Positions 7,176-15,181 of a DNA stretch of 21,736 bases are shown piece after piece; position 1 is the first letter of the stretch, and each line of letters starts with the position of its first letter. The notes under the pieces are model-generated. The model worked only from the letters and a program-made list of their open reading frames with translations. It made no database searches and was not told where the DNA came from. The DNA comes from a virus. The stretch covers positions 1 to 21,736 of IMG/VR virus record IMGVR_UViG_3300035034_000168. One strand, given 5' to 3'. A program made the translations under genes and the position numbers.

Positions 7176-8660
7176 TCAAGGCTTGTGCGCTGGTAACGAT
7201 TTAACCTCTTTTATAATATCCTTGGCTTCTTTTGCTGAAAAACCCATCAACTCCTTTGGGGTCTTGCCATCTTTTATCGCCTGTATTAAAGCTGGTTTTA
7301 ATTTTGATAAATCAATACGCCTTTCTTTTTTAACTAGCCCACTGCGCTCACCTAGTAACCTGTTTACTTTGCCACCTTTACCCTTTTTAATTGCTTCACT
7401 TGCAATTCTGCCACCACCTGACACCGACATCCCTAAAGCCGCCCCTGGTAATCCTCCTGCTACCGCGCCTCCTATTGCGGTCAATTTACTTCCGAATGTT
7501 TGAATTATACCTTCTAAGCTTCCAGTTTCTGCGGCTCTTCTTATTGAGGCTTGTTCTTTGCGAGTATATCCACGCTTAAGCTTGTCAGTAGTAGCAATAC
7601 GCCTAAAGCCTGTTCGTATAGCGGTTGCTGGAACTGCATATAAGTCGGCATCATCTATAATTCTTTGTATATCTTGCATTTTGAGTTGTATTGACCACAA
7701 TCGAGTGGCTTCCCTGTGAGCCGCTAACCCCTCTCCGCTTCCTGTTACATTTTTAGGATTCTCCACGCTATCCCTTAAAGATGCTTGTAGTTTTGTAAAC
7801 TTAGCAGAAAGCGGCGGATTGTCGCTAAATGCAGCATGCGCTCTATCGCCTAAATGTCTATCAATATCTTGGAAATCATTTAGCGTTGGATTCTCGCCTA
7901 ACACCTCATCCAAAGATGTTACAAAGGAGTCAGCCTCATCAGGCTTTATTAACTTTTGTGACAATTTGCCCTTTGGCAGCATATCTTGACCTGTTTTGTA
8001 TAAATCATCCATTATTGTAGGAGTGAAATTTACGCCTGACTCTTTTCCTTTCGTGAATAAATCCGTTGCTTTTTGCTTTACCGCTTCTGCGTCTGGGTAA
8101 ACCTTTTTCATATTTACTGCTTTTTCTGCCGCTTTTCCTGCTTTACCAACGCCCGTTGCTACTGGCGGCAACCCGCCAATCATTGCAGCGCCTTCTAGCA
8201 CGTCCACTACATTAGGAGCTTTCTCTTTTGCGAATTGATACCCCTCGCTTATAGCTTGCCCGCCTGACGTTCCCATAAGATAATCCGCCGCTTGCCCCGC
8301 ATACTCTTTTAAAGGCTCTTCTATAAAATCTGGTGTTATAGCACTTACCGCCTCACCTCCCATATCATAAACACCACCAGCCACTTCTTTAGCAGCTCGC
8401 CAAGGTAGTGTCATAGCTGGCTTTGCACCAGATGCGGTATTTAAAACCTCGTTCATAATATTGCCGCTTCTAGTATCTATGATAGATTGCTCTGGCATCG
8501 GTTCTGGCATGTTATTAGCTGTGCTAGAACTCATATTAGGTGCTACTGTAAATCCCGCCGCAGCCTCCATTTGACTCATTACATCAGGAGATAAATTTGA
8601 ACCTGTGGTAAACCCTGCCGCTGCTTCCATCGCTGCCATTTGCTCAGTGGTTAATGGCAT
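7176..8660 (-). CDS. Ejection (internal virion) protein at P22 gp16 position
   Basis: A 494-aa protein, third of three consecutive ejection-type genes, matching the place of P22 gp16 (about 609 aa in P22). The N-terminus carries two copies of a short motif ending MEAAAGFT, near residues 8-18 and 28-38. A long Ala/Gly/Lys-rich helical region follows. Residues about 390-420 form a Gly-rich hydrophobic stretch (AIGGAVAGGLPGAALG) that could insert into a membrane. The end is Lys-rich (KPALIQAIKDGKTPKELMGF). The start overlaps the stop of the upstream gene as TAATG, with AAGGGGAT as ribosome binding site. No lysozyme or transglycosylase motif was found. Role is inferred from position and composition. 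Confidence 0.7.
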   Translation of the reverse strand: MPLTTEQMAAMEAAAGFTTGSNLSPDVMSQMEAAAGFTVAPNMSSSTANNMPEPMPEQSIIDTRSGNIMNEVLNTASGAKPAMTLPWRAAKEVAGGVYDMGGEAVSAITPDFIEEPLKEYAGQAADYLMGTSGGQAISEGYQFAKEKAPNVVDVLEGAAMIGGLPPVATGVGKAGKAAEKAVNMKKVYPDAEAVKQKATDLFTKGKESGVNFTPTIMDDLYKTGQDMLPKGKLSQKLIKPDEADSFVTSLDEVLGENPTLNDFQDIDRHLGDRAHAAFSDNPPLSAKFTKLQASLRDSVENPKNVTGSGEGLAAHREATRLWSIQLKMQDIQRIIDDADLYAVPATAIRTGFRRIATTDKLKRGYTRKEQASIRRAAETGSLEGIIQTFGSKLTAIGGAVAGGLPGAALGMSVSGGGRIASEAIKKGKGGKVNRLLGERSGLVKKERRIDLSKLKPALIQAIKDGKTPKELMGFSAKEAKDIIKEVKSLPAHKP

Positions 8661-9919
8661 TATTTTATCCCCTTACGGCTTAAAAACTCTGTAATTTGCT
8701 CTGCTGAAAAACCTTTCTTTTTGAGGTTAAATCTTATCTCAGCCGCTCCTCCCTTTGGAGGTGTAGCCTCTTGCTCTAACTCAAAAGGAGCTAAAACGCT
8801 GCGAGAAATATTATCCTCCATGCTAGCTGGCGAGGGTAAAAACTCGTCCGCCGCACCGTTAAACCGCTTGTAATCCTCTGCATAAGCAGCTCTAACATTT
8901 TGTAAACCTCTAATACGCTGTGCTTGGAATTGTTCTATATTTTTAATAAACTGCCCCTCGCTTTGCGAGTTCAGTATATTTTGAGCCGCTGCTTGTAATA
9001 AATCTAATTCTTTTTCTGTTATTGCGCCTAAAGCACCACCTGTAACTGAATTATCACGCATTTCTTGAAGCCTATCAAAACCCGCATTAGCTAACAAAGT
9101 GCCAACATCTTTTGCAAAGTCCGCTGCTGCTGTTCCTGGTATTGCTCCTGCTAACGCCCCTGTAAATCCAGTTGCAGACCAAATATTTAAAGCTCTATTT
9201 TTTAAGTCAGCTATCTTTGGCTGCAAAAACTCTTCTTTTAATTCTTGGGATTGTAAAGCCCTTTGCAACTTAGGTAATGACTGCTTACCTTCTTGTATAT
9301 ACTTGGCTTGCAACTCTCGTGCTTTTGTTTCTACGGCTATATCTGCTAGTCTTTGCGCTTTATCTGCCTCTCTTGGTGGCATCATTTTAGACAAAACATC
9401 CTCTTTGCCTTGTGTTTCCGCTCTGGCTTTTAACCCTGCGTTTCTAGCTAATTGCTCTGGGACAGACAGCTGCCGTTCTGGTGCTTTATAGTATTGAGGT
9501 ATAGATTCTTGGTCACGTGGCGCGCTTTGCATTAAATCCATAGGCTGACCAGTAGGGATAAATTCTGATTGCTCTATAGGCGCGCCTCCTTGTGGCTCTT
9601 GAGGTCTGTTTTCTTGCGGCGGTTGAAAACGGTCTACACCAAAAGCCGCCGCCCTGTGAGTCTGGAACAACCTATTTGCACCATCATAGTCACCAGCGTC
9701 TAGGCGGCTTTTAAGCTCATTATCAATTATGATTGCTGGCGGCGTTTTATTATCACTACCTGGATTATCACGCTTAAATTGTGCGTTGAACATCTTTTCA
9801 GCATGTTCTTCTTTGTTAATAGACATATTTTGAGCTTGCAAGTCTTTACGCATGTTAAACTCCTCCTCATCACGAGAAAAGTCTGATATATTCCTTAAAC
9901 TGCTAAATCTATTTTGCAT
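8660..9919 (-). CDS. Ejection (internal virion) protein at P22 gp20 position
   Basis: About 419 aa from ATG 9919, which lies 1 nt after the TAA of the upstream gene; a TTG at 9931 would add four residues. The first half is polar, Gln/Arg-rich and likely disordered. The second half contains a segment I recognise from many podoviral internal proteins: NIWSATGFTGALAGAIPGTAAADF followed by GFDRLQEMRDNSVTGGALGAIT and ELDLLQAAAQ (about residues 250-315). The C-terminus is Lys-rich (RFNLKKKGFSAEQITEFLSRKGIK in outline). The order 185-419-494 aa mirrors P22 gp7-gp20-gp16, the three proteins released with the DNA to form a trans-envelope conduit. Confidence 0.75.
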   Translation of the reverse strand: MQNRFSSLRNISDFSRDEEEFNMRKDLQAQNMSINKEEHAEKMFNAQFKRDNPGSDNKTPPAIIIDNELKSRLDAGDYDGANRLFQTHRAAAFGVDRFQPPQENRPQEPQGGAPIEQSEFIPTGQPMDLMQSAPRDQESIPQYYKAPERQLSVPEQLARNAGLKARAETQGKEDVLSKMMPPREADKAQRLADIAVETKARELQAKYIQEGKQSLPKLQRALQSQELKEEFLQPKIADLKNRALNIWSATGFTGALAGAIPGTAAADFAKDVGTLLANAGFDRLQEMRDNSVTGGALGAITEKELDLLQAAAQNILNSQSEGQFIKNIEQFQAQRIRGLQNVRAAYAEDYKRFNGAADEFLPSPASMEDNISRSVLAPFELEQEATPPKGGAAEIRFNLKKKGFSAEQITEFLSRKGIK

Positions 9920-9920
9920 A

Positions 9921-10478
9921 TTAAAATCCAAAGCCCCCTAAGATGCCAGATATACCCTGACTGCGTTGATTTTCTTTTTCTAAGACAGCGTCTGCCATTG
10001 TATTGCCGATTCCTATAGACGCATTACCATATGCAGTGCCTGCCTGCCTTCCTTGAGCTTGCTGACCAGATAAGATTCTATACGTGTTGTTCTGTTCACC
10101 CATATAGCGATTGTATGCGTCGTTATATGTTTGGTCTGCTAAACCTTGTCCAAACTCTGCAGCTTCTTTTAAAGCTTGTCCAGAAAAATAACCACCTCCT
10201 CCAGGTCCAGCCGCTTTACGATTTAAAGCCTTCGTTCCTTGCTCTTTTCTAAATTGATAACCAGGGTCTGCCTCAAAGTCTCCCGCTGTAAACTTCCCAC
10301 CTAATGCCCCACTACCTAATTGATTTTGCAGCATTGTGTTAGCTTGTAAACCTGTATCCATATACGGCTGCTGTTGCGCCTGAGCATCTCTATACCCACT
10401 TGTTATATGATTAGCACCCCTATCAACTGCTTTGGGGCTGCGAAACATACCCACTACTGATTTAACTACTTTTGACAT
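9921..10478 (-). CDS. DNA transfer / ejection protein at P22 gp7 position
   Basis: A 185-aa protein rich in Gly, Gln and Ala. It contains the pattern DFEADPGYQFRKEQGTKALNR (about residues 67-87), then GGGYFSGQALKEAAEFGQGLADQTYNDAYNRY, which is shared by many podovirus proteins annotated as DNA transfer or injection proteins. It begins with MSKVVKSVVGMF, a short amphipathic start, and ends in a Gly/Phe-rich tail. AGGAG lies about 8-9 nt before ATG 10478. It is the first and smallest of three adjacent ejection-type genes, as gp7 is in P22. It is small enough to need no processing; whether it is processed is unknown. Confidence 0.75.
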   Translation of the reverse strand: MSKVVKSVVGMFRSPKAVDRGANHITSGYRDAQAQQQPYMDTGLQANTMLQNQLGSGALGGKFTAGDFEADPGYQFRKEQGTKALNRKAAGPGGGGYFSGQALKEAAEFGQGLADQTYNDAYNRYMGEQNNTYRILSGQQAQGRQAGTAYGNASIGIGNTMADAVLEKENQRSQGISGILGGFGF

Positions 10479-10482
10479 TTTT

Positions 10483-10785
10483 TTACACTCCTATTTGAAA
10501 TCTTCTGCGTGGTCCAGCTTGTCGCACTTCTTGCTCTTGACCGCCGCCTATATTTTGCATCATACCCTGAGGCGTTGCACCGCCCATTTTGCCACCTGAC
10601 AACACACCTAATAAGCCTTTGCCTTGTGTCGCACCTTGCATACCACCACCCATTGTAGAACCTGCCATTTGACCTAAGCCACCTGCGCCGCCTAATATAT
10701 TAGCTAAGCCACCTGCGCCACCTAAGCCGCCTGCTGCGCCACCCGCTCCTAGTGAGCTAATGAGTGGTATTAGAAATTGCATCAT
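10483..10785 (-). CDS. Glycine-rich 100-aa protein, probable internal virion component
   Basis: A 100-aa protein with extreme glycine content: residues 13-80 are mostly Gly, Ala, Leu and Met in GG, GAGG and GxxxG patterns. The N-terminus is hydrophobic (MMQFLIPLISSLGAG) and the C-terminus basic (RQAGPRRRFQIGV). GGAG lies 8 nt before ATG 10785, and the start overlaps the end of the GNAT-like gene by 29 nt in another frame. Glycine zippers and a hydrophobic start suggest a membrane-inserting or self-assembling role, and its place ahead of three ejection genes suggests it is packaged in the virion. No family was recognised. Confidence 0.65.
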   Translation of the reverse strand: MMQFLIPLISSLGAGGAAGGLGGAGGLANILGGAGGLGQMAGSTMGGGMQGATQGKGLLGVLSGGKMGGATPQGMMQNIGGGQEQEVRQAGPRRRFQIGV

Positions 10786-11221
10786 AATAAATACTCCATA
10801 CCGTGTGCCTTGGTTTATACTTCGCTCGTTTTAACAGCGCACCTATTCTTTCATCTTTTAGAATATACGTTGTCTCCATAACTCCAGCCGCTTTTAAAAA
10901 TTCGTCTGAGTTCCTTACAAGTTCTAGCGTTATCTTTCCTCTGTATTGGGGATGTACCCATATTCCTGTATTTGCTGCCTCAACCACTGTCTTGTGGTTC
11001 ATATTCACGCCCATGCAAAATACTGAATAAGCTACTAAAACCCCTTTATCTCTTGCGGTTACTGCTTTGCAAGCGCCCATTTCGCTTTGCATAAGATAGT
11101 TTTCCCAATCTAAATTAGGTCTACCATAATCGTCTTTTTTATCCACATCGTCATAATGCGTATTTATATTCTGCGCTATTTCTTCTGCCACCTCATGAAA
11201 AGGCACGAAATCAAATATCAT
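10757..11221 (-). CDS. GNAT-like protein, gp13-type internal virion candidate
   Basis: From ATG 11221 this encodes 154 aa; that ATG overlaps the upstream TGA as ATGA and has AGAGG 5 nt before it, so I prefer it to ATG 11272. The fold order looks like a GCN5-type acetyltransferase: an N-terminal helix (FHEVAEEIAQNI), strands around residues 50-70, a strand TGIWVHPQYRGKIT (86-98) matching the acetyl-CoA binding QxxGxG/A region only partly (QYRGKI), then a helix and KDERIGALLKRAKY. T7 gp13, an internal protein needed for assembly, has a similar layout. The degenerate motif makes active acetylation uncertain. It sits between neck and ejection genes. Confidence 0.6.
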   Translation of the reverse strand: MIFDFVPFHEVAEEIAQNINTHYDDVDKKDDYGRPNLDWENYLMQSEMGACKAVTARDKGVLVAYSVFCMGVNMNHKTVVEAANTGIWVHPQYRGKITLELVRNSDEFLKAAGVMETTYILKDERIGALLKRAKYKPRHTVWSIYYDAISNTTH

Positions 11222-11649
11222 GTTGCCTCTACCACCCCCATTATATTTATAGGAGATGTAACCGTAGACCATGCAGGAACGTATATTCTATTACTTGAAG
11301 CCTCTACCATCCCGATACCACCGCCCAATTTATTTGATACTGTCGCACAAAATCCATTAGCATAAGACGTTACTGGCAGATTACCCACGTAAGTAGTCCC
11401 CGCTGTAGCAGATGTATTTGTGGCTGGTGTAACTAATATGTTGAAATATGTTAGGTATTTGGATAATTGATAATAACGACCTGCTATAGTCGCTACCCCA
11501 CCAACTTCCGTTAAACCGCTAAATGTAGGAGTCCACGCCGTTCCACCGTCACCGTTAAACGTTTGGTTAAAATAGAGAATCCAAGGCATTGAGATTGCCC
11601 CATTGTCTTCTATTAATTCTTCACGTATAGGAGGAGCTTCCGTTGTCAT
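11218..11649 (-). CDS. Virion-associated 143-aa protein, beta-rich
   Basis: A 143-aa protein with an N-terminal extended part (TEAPPIREELIEDNGAISMPW) and a beta-sandwich-like body containing WTPTFSGLTEVGG and YYQLSKYLTYFNILVTPA, then SNRIYVPAWSTVT near the end. I recognise this layout from a common set of phage structural proteins whose role is not defined. It occupies the position where P22 carries gene 26 (tail needle), yet it lacks the long coiled coil of a needle. Its ATG overlaps the gp10-like stop by 4 nt, and its TGA overlaps the GNAT-like ATG. GGAG lies about 9 nt upstream of the start. Confidence 0.7.
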   Translation of the reverse strand: MTTEAPPIREELIEDNGAISMPWILYFNQTFNGDGGTAWTPTFSGLTEVGGVATIAGRYYQLSKYLTYFNILVTPATNTSATAGTTYVGNLPVTSYANGFCATVSNKLGGGIGMVEASSNRIYVPAWSTVTSPINIMGVVEAT

Positions 11650-13046
11650 AGGAGGTAACTCCCTGACATTGCTACTTTTACTGGGTCTGTGACATACACT
11701 CTAAAAGTCATTGTTTCCGCTATACCTAACCGTCTAAATGTAACTTTTGTCTGATACTTGCCTACGGCTCCGATAGAAGCATTATAACTAGTCGACCATT
11801 CTTTTGCGCCATCTTTAGAAAGCTGCAATGAGCATACAGGGGCTGAACCTTGACCGTTTTGTAAACCTACGCCAACCTCGAAGCCTATCTCTAAGCTATT
11901 GTAACGCATTCGCTTCCCTTCGTCAACTAAATGCGTGTATATCCGTTCACGCCTTAATGGCTGCCCTGCGTCGTCATAGACATCCATTGACATGTTGTAA
12001 ATTTTACCATTCTCTCTATCGCCTACTATGTGCTTATTAAACGCAAACATGCAGCACGAGGCTCTATGTAGCTCAAACTCACCTTCGTCATTTAGCCACG
12101 CTCGCTCATGCCACATTTTAGTGGTAAAATCATAAACTAACGAAGTAGCTAACCCGCCACCAGTTAAAATATAAAAGGTATGCCCTTGTTGTTGATATGC
12201 AAATGCTACAATTTCACTACGCTTTGTTGCCTTTTGTAGCAATAGCTCTATAGGTTCTGTGGATATCTTTTGCGGTCTAATACCTGTTGCCATATATACG
12301 CCGCCTGTGCCAAACCTATCCTCTCCCAACCAAACTAAAGCCTCTTTTACTGCCACTGCTGAATGTGGCGCAGATATTCCTAATTCTAAATTTGCACCCG
12401 ATATTCTTTGAAATGGAAATGCTGCCGCCCCTGTATTAGTCCATATTTCCGTTGTACTTGTGCCTAATAACCATAATTGTCCAACAGCCGCAACAACTCT
12501 TGATAAGCCGTCTGGGCTTGATTCTGCTGTTGCAAAGTCTAATGCCGCCCATAACAATCCGTTATATTGAGTCGAAATATAAAGCTCACCAGTATCAACC
12601 TTATTTACAATAAAATAGCTGTCTAAAAAGACTATAGTTGCCGCTGTGCCGTAGCCAGGGGAGCTAGGAGATGCAAAGGCGTTAGATGCGTATGTTAATA
12701 TATAAACTGTCGTGCCATCGCAAATAGCTAATTGCAAACCGTTCTCGGCTATAGTTATATTGCCCGAGCTTTGATTTAAAGCGCCTCTTGAGGTCGCAGC
12801 GCCCACGCTATCTATTTCGTATAATGTAGAGCCTGATACAATAAAAGCCCTGCCATTTTGCGCTGAGAAACAACCCCTTATTCCACCAACGCCAACCGTA
12901 GATATAGTTTCTATTCCAGGCGTACCATATAGCGCTGCAACTTCTTTGCCTCGCTTGTCTAATACAGGAAATAAGTTTACAGTTCTTTCCGCGTTAAAAG
13001 GTAAGCTCCAAGCTTGTGCCGTCGGTCCGACTAATCCTATCTTCAC
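11646..13046 (-). CDS. gp10-like packaged DNA stabilisation protein (tail hub)
   Basis: A 466-aa protein, close to the 472 aa of P22 gp10, in the same gene order after the gp4-like gene. The start (KIGLVGPTAQAWSLPFNAERTVNLFPV...ALYGTPGIETI) matches the usual opening of this family, in which a run of small beta-propeller-like blades follows. Many GxxxY and W-containing strands are seen. The start is GTG 13046, overlapping the upstream TGA as GTGA, with AGGGG upstream. In P22 this protein binds beneath gp4, closes the portal after packaging and carries the needle. The final residues overlap the next gene by 4 nt. Confidence 0.82.
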   Translation of the reverse strand: MKIGLVGPTAQAWSLPFNAERTVNLFPVLDKRGKEVAALYGTPGIETISTVGVGGIRGCFSAQNGRAFIVSGSTLYEIDSVGAATSRGALNQSSGNITIAENGLQLAICDGTTVYILTYASNAFASPSSPGYGTAATIVFLDSYFIVNKVDTGELYISTQYNGLLWAALDFATAESSPDGLSRVVAAVGQLWLLGTSTTEIWTNTGAAAFPFQRISGANLELGISAPHSAVAVKEALVWLGEDRFGTGGVYMATGIRPQKISTEPIELLLQKATKRSEIVAFAYQQQGHTFYILTGGGLATSLVYDFTTKMWHERAWLNDEGEFELHRASCCMFAFNKHIVGDRENGKIYNMSMDVYDDAGQPLRRERIYTHLVDEGKRMRYNSLEIGFEVGVGLQNGQGSAPVCSLQLSKDGAKEWSTSYNASIGAVGKYQTKVTFRRLGIAETMTFRVYVTDPVKVAMSGSYLL

Positions 13047-13729
13047 TGATAACCCCTATTTATATTAAAGTTACCTATAGCGCCAGGCTGTGCGTCCATA
13101 TTCCTAGCTCGCATAATTGGCTTTGATATATTCCCCTTGGAGTCTTTAGCTATTTGAAGCAATAAAGGGTTAGGTTGCTGTCCATACTCAACAGACAATT
13201 CCACAGCCAATGTATCTGTTATAGCTTTGCGCCATCCTGGTGGGAGTGATACAGTTTGATTTAGTGTAAACTCTGCTAATTCTTTCTCGGATGTTAAGAA
13301 TAGCGTATATCCACCAGGCGCAATTGGGTAAAAATTTAATGTTGCTAGTGGGTAGGCGTTTGTAAAATTTAGGTAATCAGGAGTTGAGCCTGTGTTTTTA
13401 CTCACAATTCCTTGAAATACCTTATCTGATACTAATTTCATAAGGTAATCAGTCGTACCTAAGCGTGTATGTGCCTCTATAATCTTTATAGGACGTATGG
13501 TGTTAAAATCGCCTCCCTCGCCTATAGTATAACTTGCCTTGCCCGCAGTTAATGCGAATGATTCCGTCACTCTTTCGTAAACTGTCAAAGAGTCATTAGA
13601 CCACGATGCCAATATATCGTTTAACGTATCTAATGCATCAGAAGCCTCATCAGCAGCGGGAACTTCTGCTTTTGTTAGAATCCACGCCTTCTGCATAGCT
13701 TTTTTTATCATAGTTAAAGCTGTAGCCAT
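13043..13729 (-). CDS. gp4-like head-to-tail adaptor (tail accessory factor)
   Basis: A 228-aa protein. The start MATALTMIKKAMQKAWILTKAEVPAADEASDALDTLNDILASWSNDSLTVY (given in outline) is the hallmark of P22 gp4-type tail accessory factors: a helix hairpin, then LNDxLxSW. The central part is beta-rich and the C-terminus is Asn/Arg-rich. P22 gp4 (166 aa) attaches to the portal ring after packaging. This protein is longer, as in many environmental relatives. AGGAG lies upstream and overlaps the stop of the preceding 45-aa gene; the TGA overlaps the gp10-like start. The muramidase activity reported for some gp4 proteins cannot be judged from motifs here. Confidence 0.82.
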   Translation of the reverse strand: MATALTMIKKAMQKAWILTKAEVPAADEASDALDTLNDILASWSNDSLTVYERVTESFALTAGKASYTIGEGGDFNTIRPIKIIEAHTRLGTTDYLMKLVSDKVFQGIVSKNTGSTPDYLNFTNAYPLATLNFYPIAPGGYTLFLTSEKELAEFTLNQTVSLPPGWRKAITDTLAVELSVEYGQQPNPLLLQIAKDSKGNISKPIMRARNMDAQPGAIGNFNINRGYQ

Positions 13730-13738
13730 TTTACTCTC

Positions 13739-13876
13739 CTACTCGCTAAGAGTTTTTGCTTTAGGCTTACTCGCCTCTTTTACTTCTTTTTGCTCAGTCC
13801 AGCCATCAGCCAAACATTGCTTTATTAAATCTTTATTTGTTAAGGTTTTGACACCGCCGTTTTTTGTTAAAGTCAT
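13739..13876 (-). CDS. 45-aa protein between coat and adaptor genes
   Basis: A short frame of 45 codons from ATG 13876 to TAG, with AGGAG 8 nt upstream. The product begins MTLTKNGGVKTLTNKDLIKQCLADGW and ends in a Lys/Ala-rich tail. Spacing is tight on both sides: its TAG is part of the ribosome binding site of the gp4-like gene. Small genes at this place are common in relatives of this phage group, but I do not recognise a function. It could be a minor capsid or neck factor, or a regulator of the adaptor gene. No membrane segment is present. Confidence 0.65.
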   Translation of the reverse strand: MTLTKNGGVKTLTNKDLIKQCLADGWTEQKEVKEASKPKAKTLSE

Positions 13877-13894
13877 ATATATCTCCTAATAGTA

Positions 13895-13916
13895 AGGGGA
13901 GGCTTTCACCCCCCCT
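13895..13916 (-). terminator. GC-rich hairpin after coat gene (attenuator or processing site)
   Basis: In the minus-strand transcript an 8-bp stem (AGGGGGGG with CCTCCCCT, one G-U pair) closes a 6-nt loop, 7 nt after the coat gene stop. No U-run follows, so full termination is doubtful. It may stabilise the abundant coat mRNA 3' end or lower expression of the neck genes downstream. Confidence 0.5.
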
Positions 13917-13922
13917 AATTAA

Positions 13923-15161
13923 TTATGATGTTACTTTACAAGCCCACTCTGGACGTACTGCAACCAAACCACCTAAGAAGTCTAATCTAGTAACCATTGA
14001 GCGCTTATTTACGTCAAAGTCACGTATGACTGAAACTGTAATACCTTGGTAACTGTCTTGCGCTGCAAATTCTGCCTTCGTAGGCATAACTAGAGGCACA
14101 GACACCATGCGGAACGCTTCCTTGTGATAAGCCATATTATCAGTATAAGTTGTAGACACTGCGCCTATAGGTACACAAGCACCGCCATCAGCAGGAAAAG
14201 CATCAACATTCTGTAGACCGCCAGATGCGGACGTGTAAATTGCTGGGCTTATTGATACTGTCGCCACACCTGAGCCATTAGCCGTAGCCGTAGCTGTAGC
14301 TGTAAACTGCTGCAAGAAAGGATAAGCTGCTTTAGTAATTGGGTTAACCGCATACACATCTGCAACTGTAAAAGTAGTTCCTGCGGTTACTGTACCAGTT
14401 GTGTTAGTCAATCCCTCAACAACCAAAGTACTTTGACCTTCCACTGATACAGTTGTGCTAACTTCAAAAGTAACATCTGTACCATTAGTGTGTTGGTTAA
14501 GTAATTCGTTTTCCATCCACTTAAAGCCATCAGCTATGCCGATAAAGCCTTTTTTGTACTGCTTACTAATCTCATCAGAAGATTGGAATAATCCTTTGCG
14601 GGCGTTAGTAGCTTTACGGCTTGCTGTAGAATCAGACAAGAAGTACCTGTTGTCATCTTTAGGACATAGATACTTGTTCATTTTTTCTTTAGCAGAAAGA
14701 ATAGTGTCCGTATCAAAAACGTTTGTTCCAGCCGCACCAACTGAGTTAGCTGTTGCAACAGAAGCTAAAGTCAAAAAGCGACTTTCTACGTTTTGTGCTA
14801 TAGACTGAATAGCAGGCTTAACAACACGTTTAATAATTTCCTTCACTTGAATTTCAGTAGCTGTTTCTAAAGAATCAATCTCTATACCAACTGTAGAAAT
14901 AACGTCTAAAACTAAAGGCACTTTCTCTTCCGTAACATCTTGTTTAGAAGAAGTTATGTCAAAAGTAGTTTGTGGAATGAATCTAGGCGGCTTGTTAATT
15001 TGGATAGTATTACCAGCAGAATAGCCATTCTTGCCTTTATATTCACTTGCAGGAACTTTATCAATAGTTTTGCAAAATTGTAGTTCATCGGACAATATAC
15101 GAGCCGCAGCTTTCGCTATAACTCCTGGTGCGTCCTTCATTTGGTTAAAAGTATTAGCCAT
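13923..15161 (-). CDS. Major capsid (coat) protein, P22 gp5-like
   Basis: A 412-aa protein, near the 430 aa of P22 gp5, following the scaffold gene as in P22. The N-terminal region (NQMKDAPGVIAKAAARILSDELQFCKTID) and the segment GNTIQINKPPRF resemble the P22 coat N-arm and first strand. A central Thr/Val/Ala-rich stretch (about residues 225-320) would be an insertion domain. The C-terminal part AYHKEAFRMVSVPLVMPT...VSVIRDFDVNKRSMVTRLDFLGGLVAVRPEW is the typical HK97-fold end of the family. GGAG lies 11 nt upstream. It forms the icosahedral shell; ends in Cys-Lys-Val-Thr-Ser. Confidence 0.85.
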   Translation of the reverse strand: MANTFNQMKDAPGVIAKAAARILSDELQFCKTIDKVPASEYKGKNGYSAGNTIQINKPPRFIPQTTFDITSSKQDVTEEKVPLVLDVISTVGIEIDSLETATEIQVKEIIKRVVKPAIQSIAQNVESRFLTLASVATANSVGAAGTNVFDTDTILSAKEKMNKYLCPKDDNRYFLSDSTASRKATNARKGLFQSSDEISKQYKKGFIGIADGFKWMENELLNQHTNGTDVTFEVSTTVSVEGQSTLVVEGLTNTTGTVTAGTTFTVADVYAVNPITKAAYPFLQQFTATATATANGSGVATVSISPAIYTSASGGLQNVDAFPADGGACVPIGAVSTTYTDNMAYHKEAFRMVSVPLVMPTKAEFAAQDSYQGITVSVIRDFDVNKRSMVTRLDFLGGLVAVRPEWACKVTS

Positions 15162-15181
15162 TTTAAATAGTCTCCATTAAA

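Noticed and set aside
11222-11272. Upstream ATG 11272 giving a 171-aa GNAT-like protein
   Set aside because: The extra 17 residues overlap the previous gene and have no good ribosome binding site, while ATG 11221 has AGAGG and an ATGA overlap.
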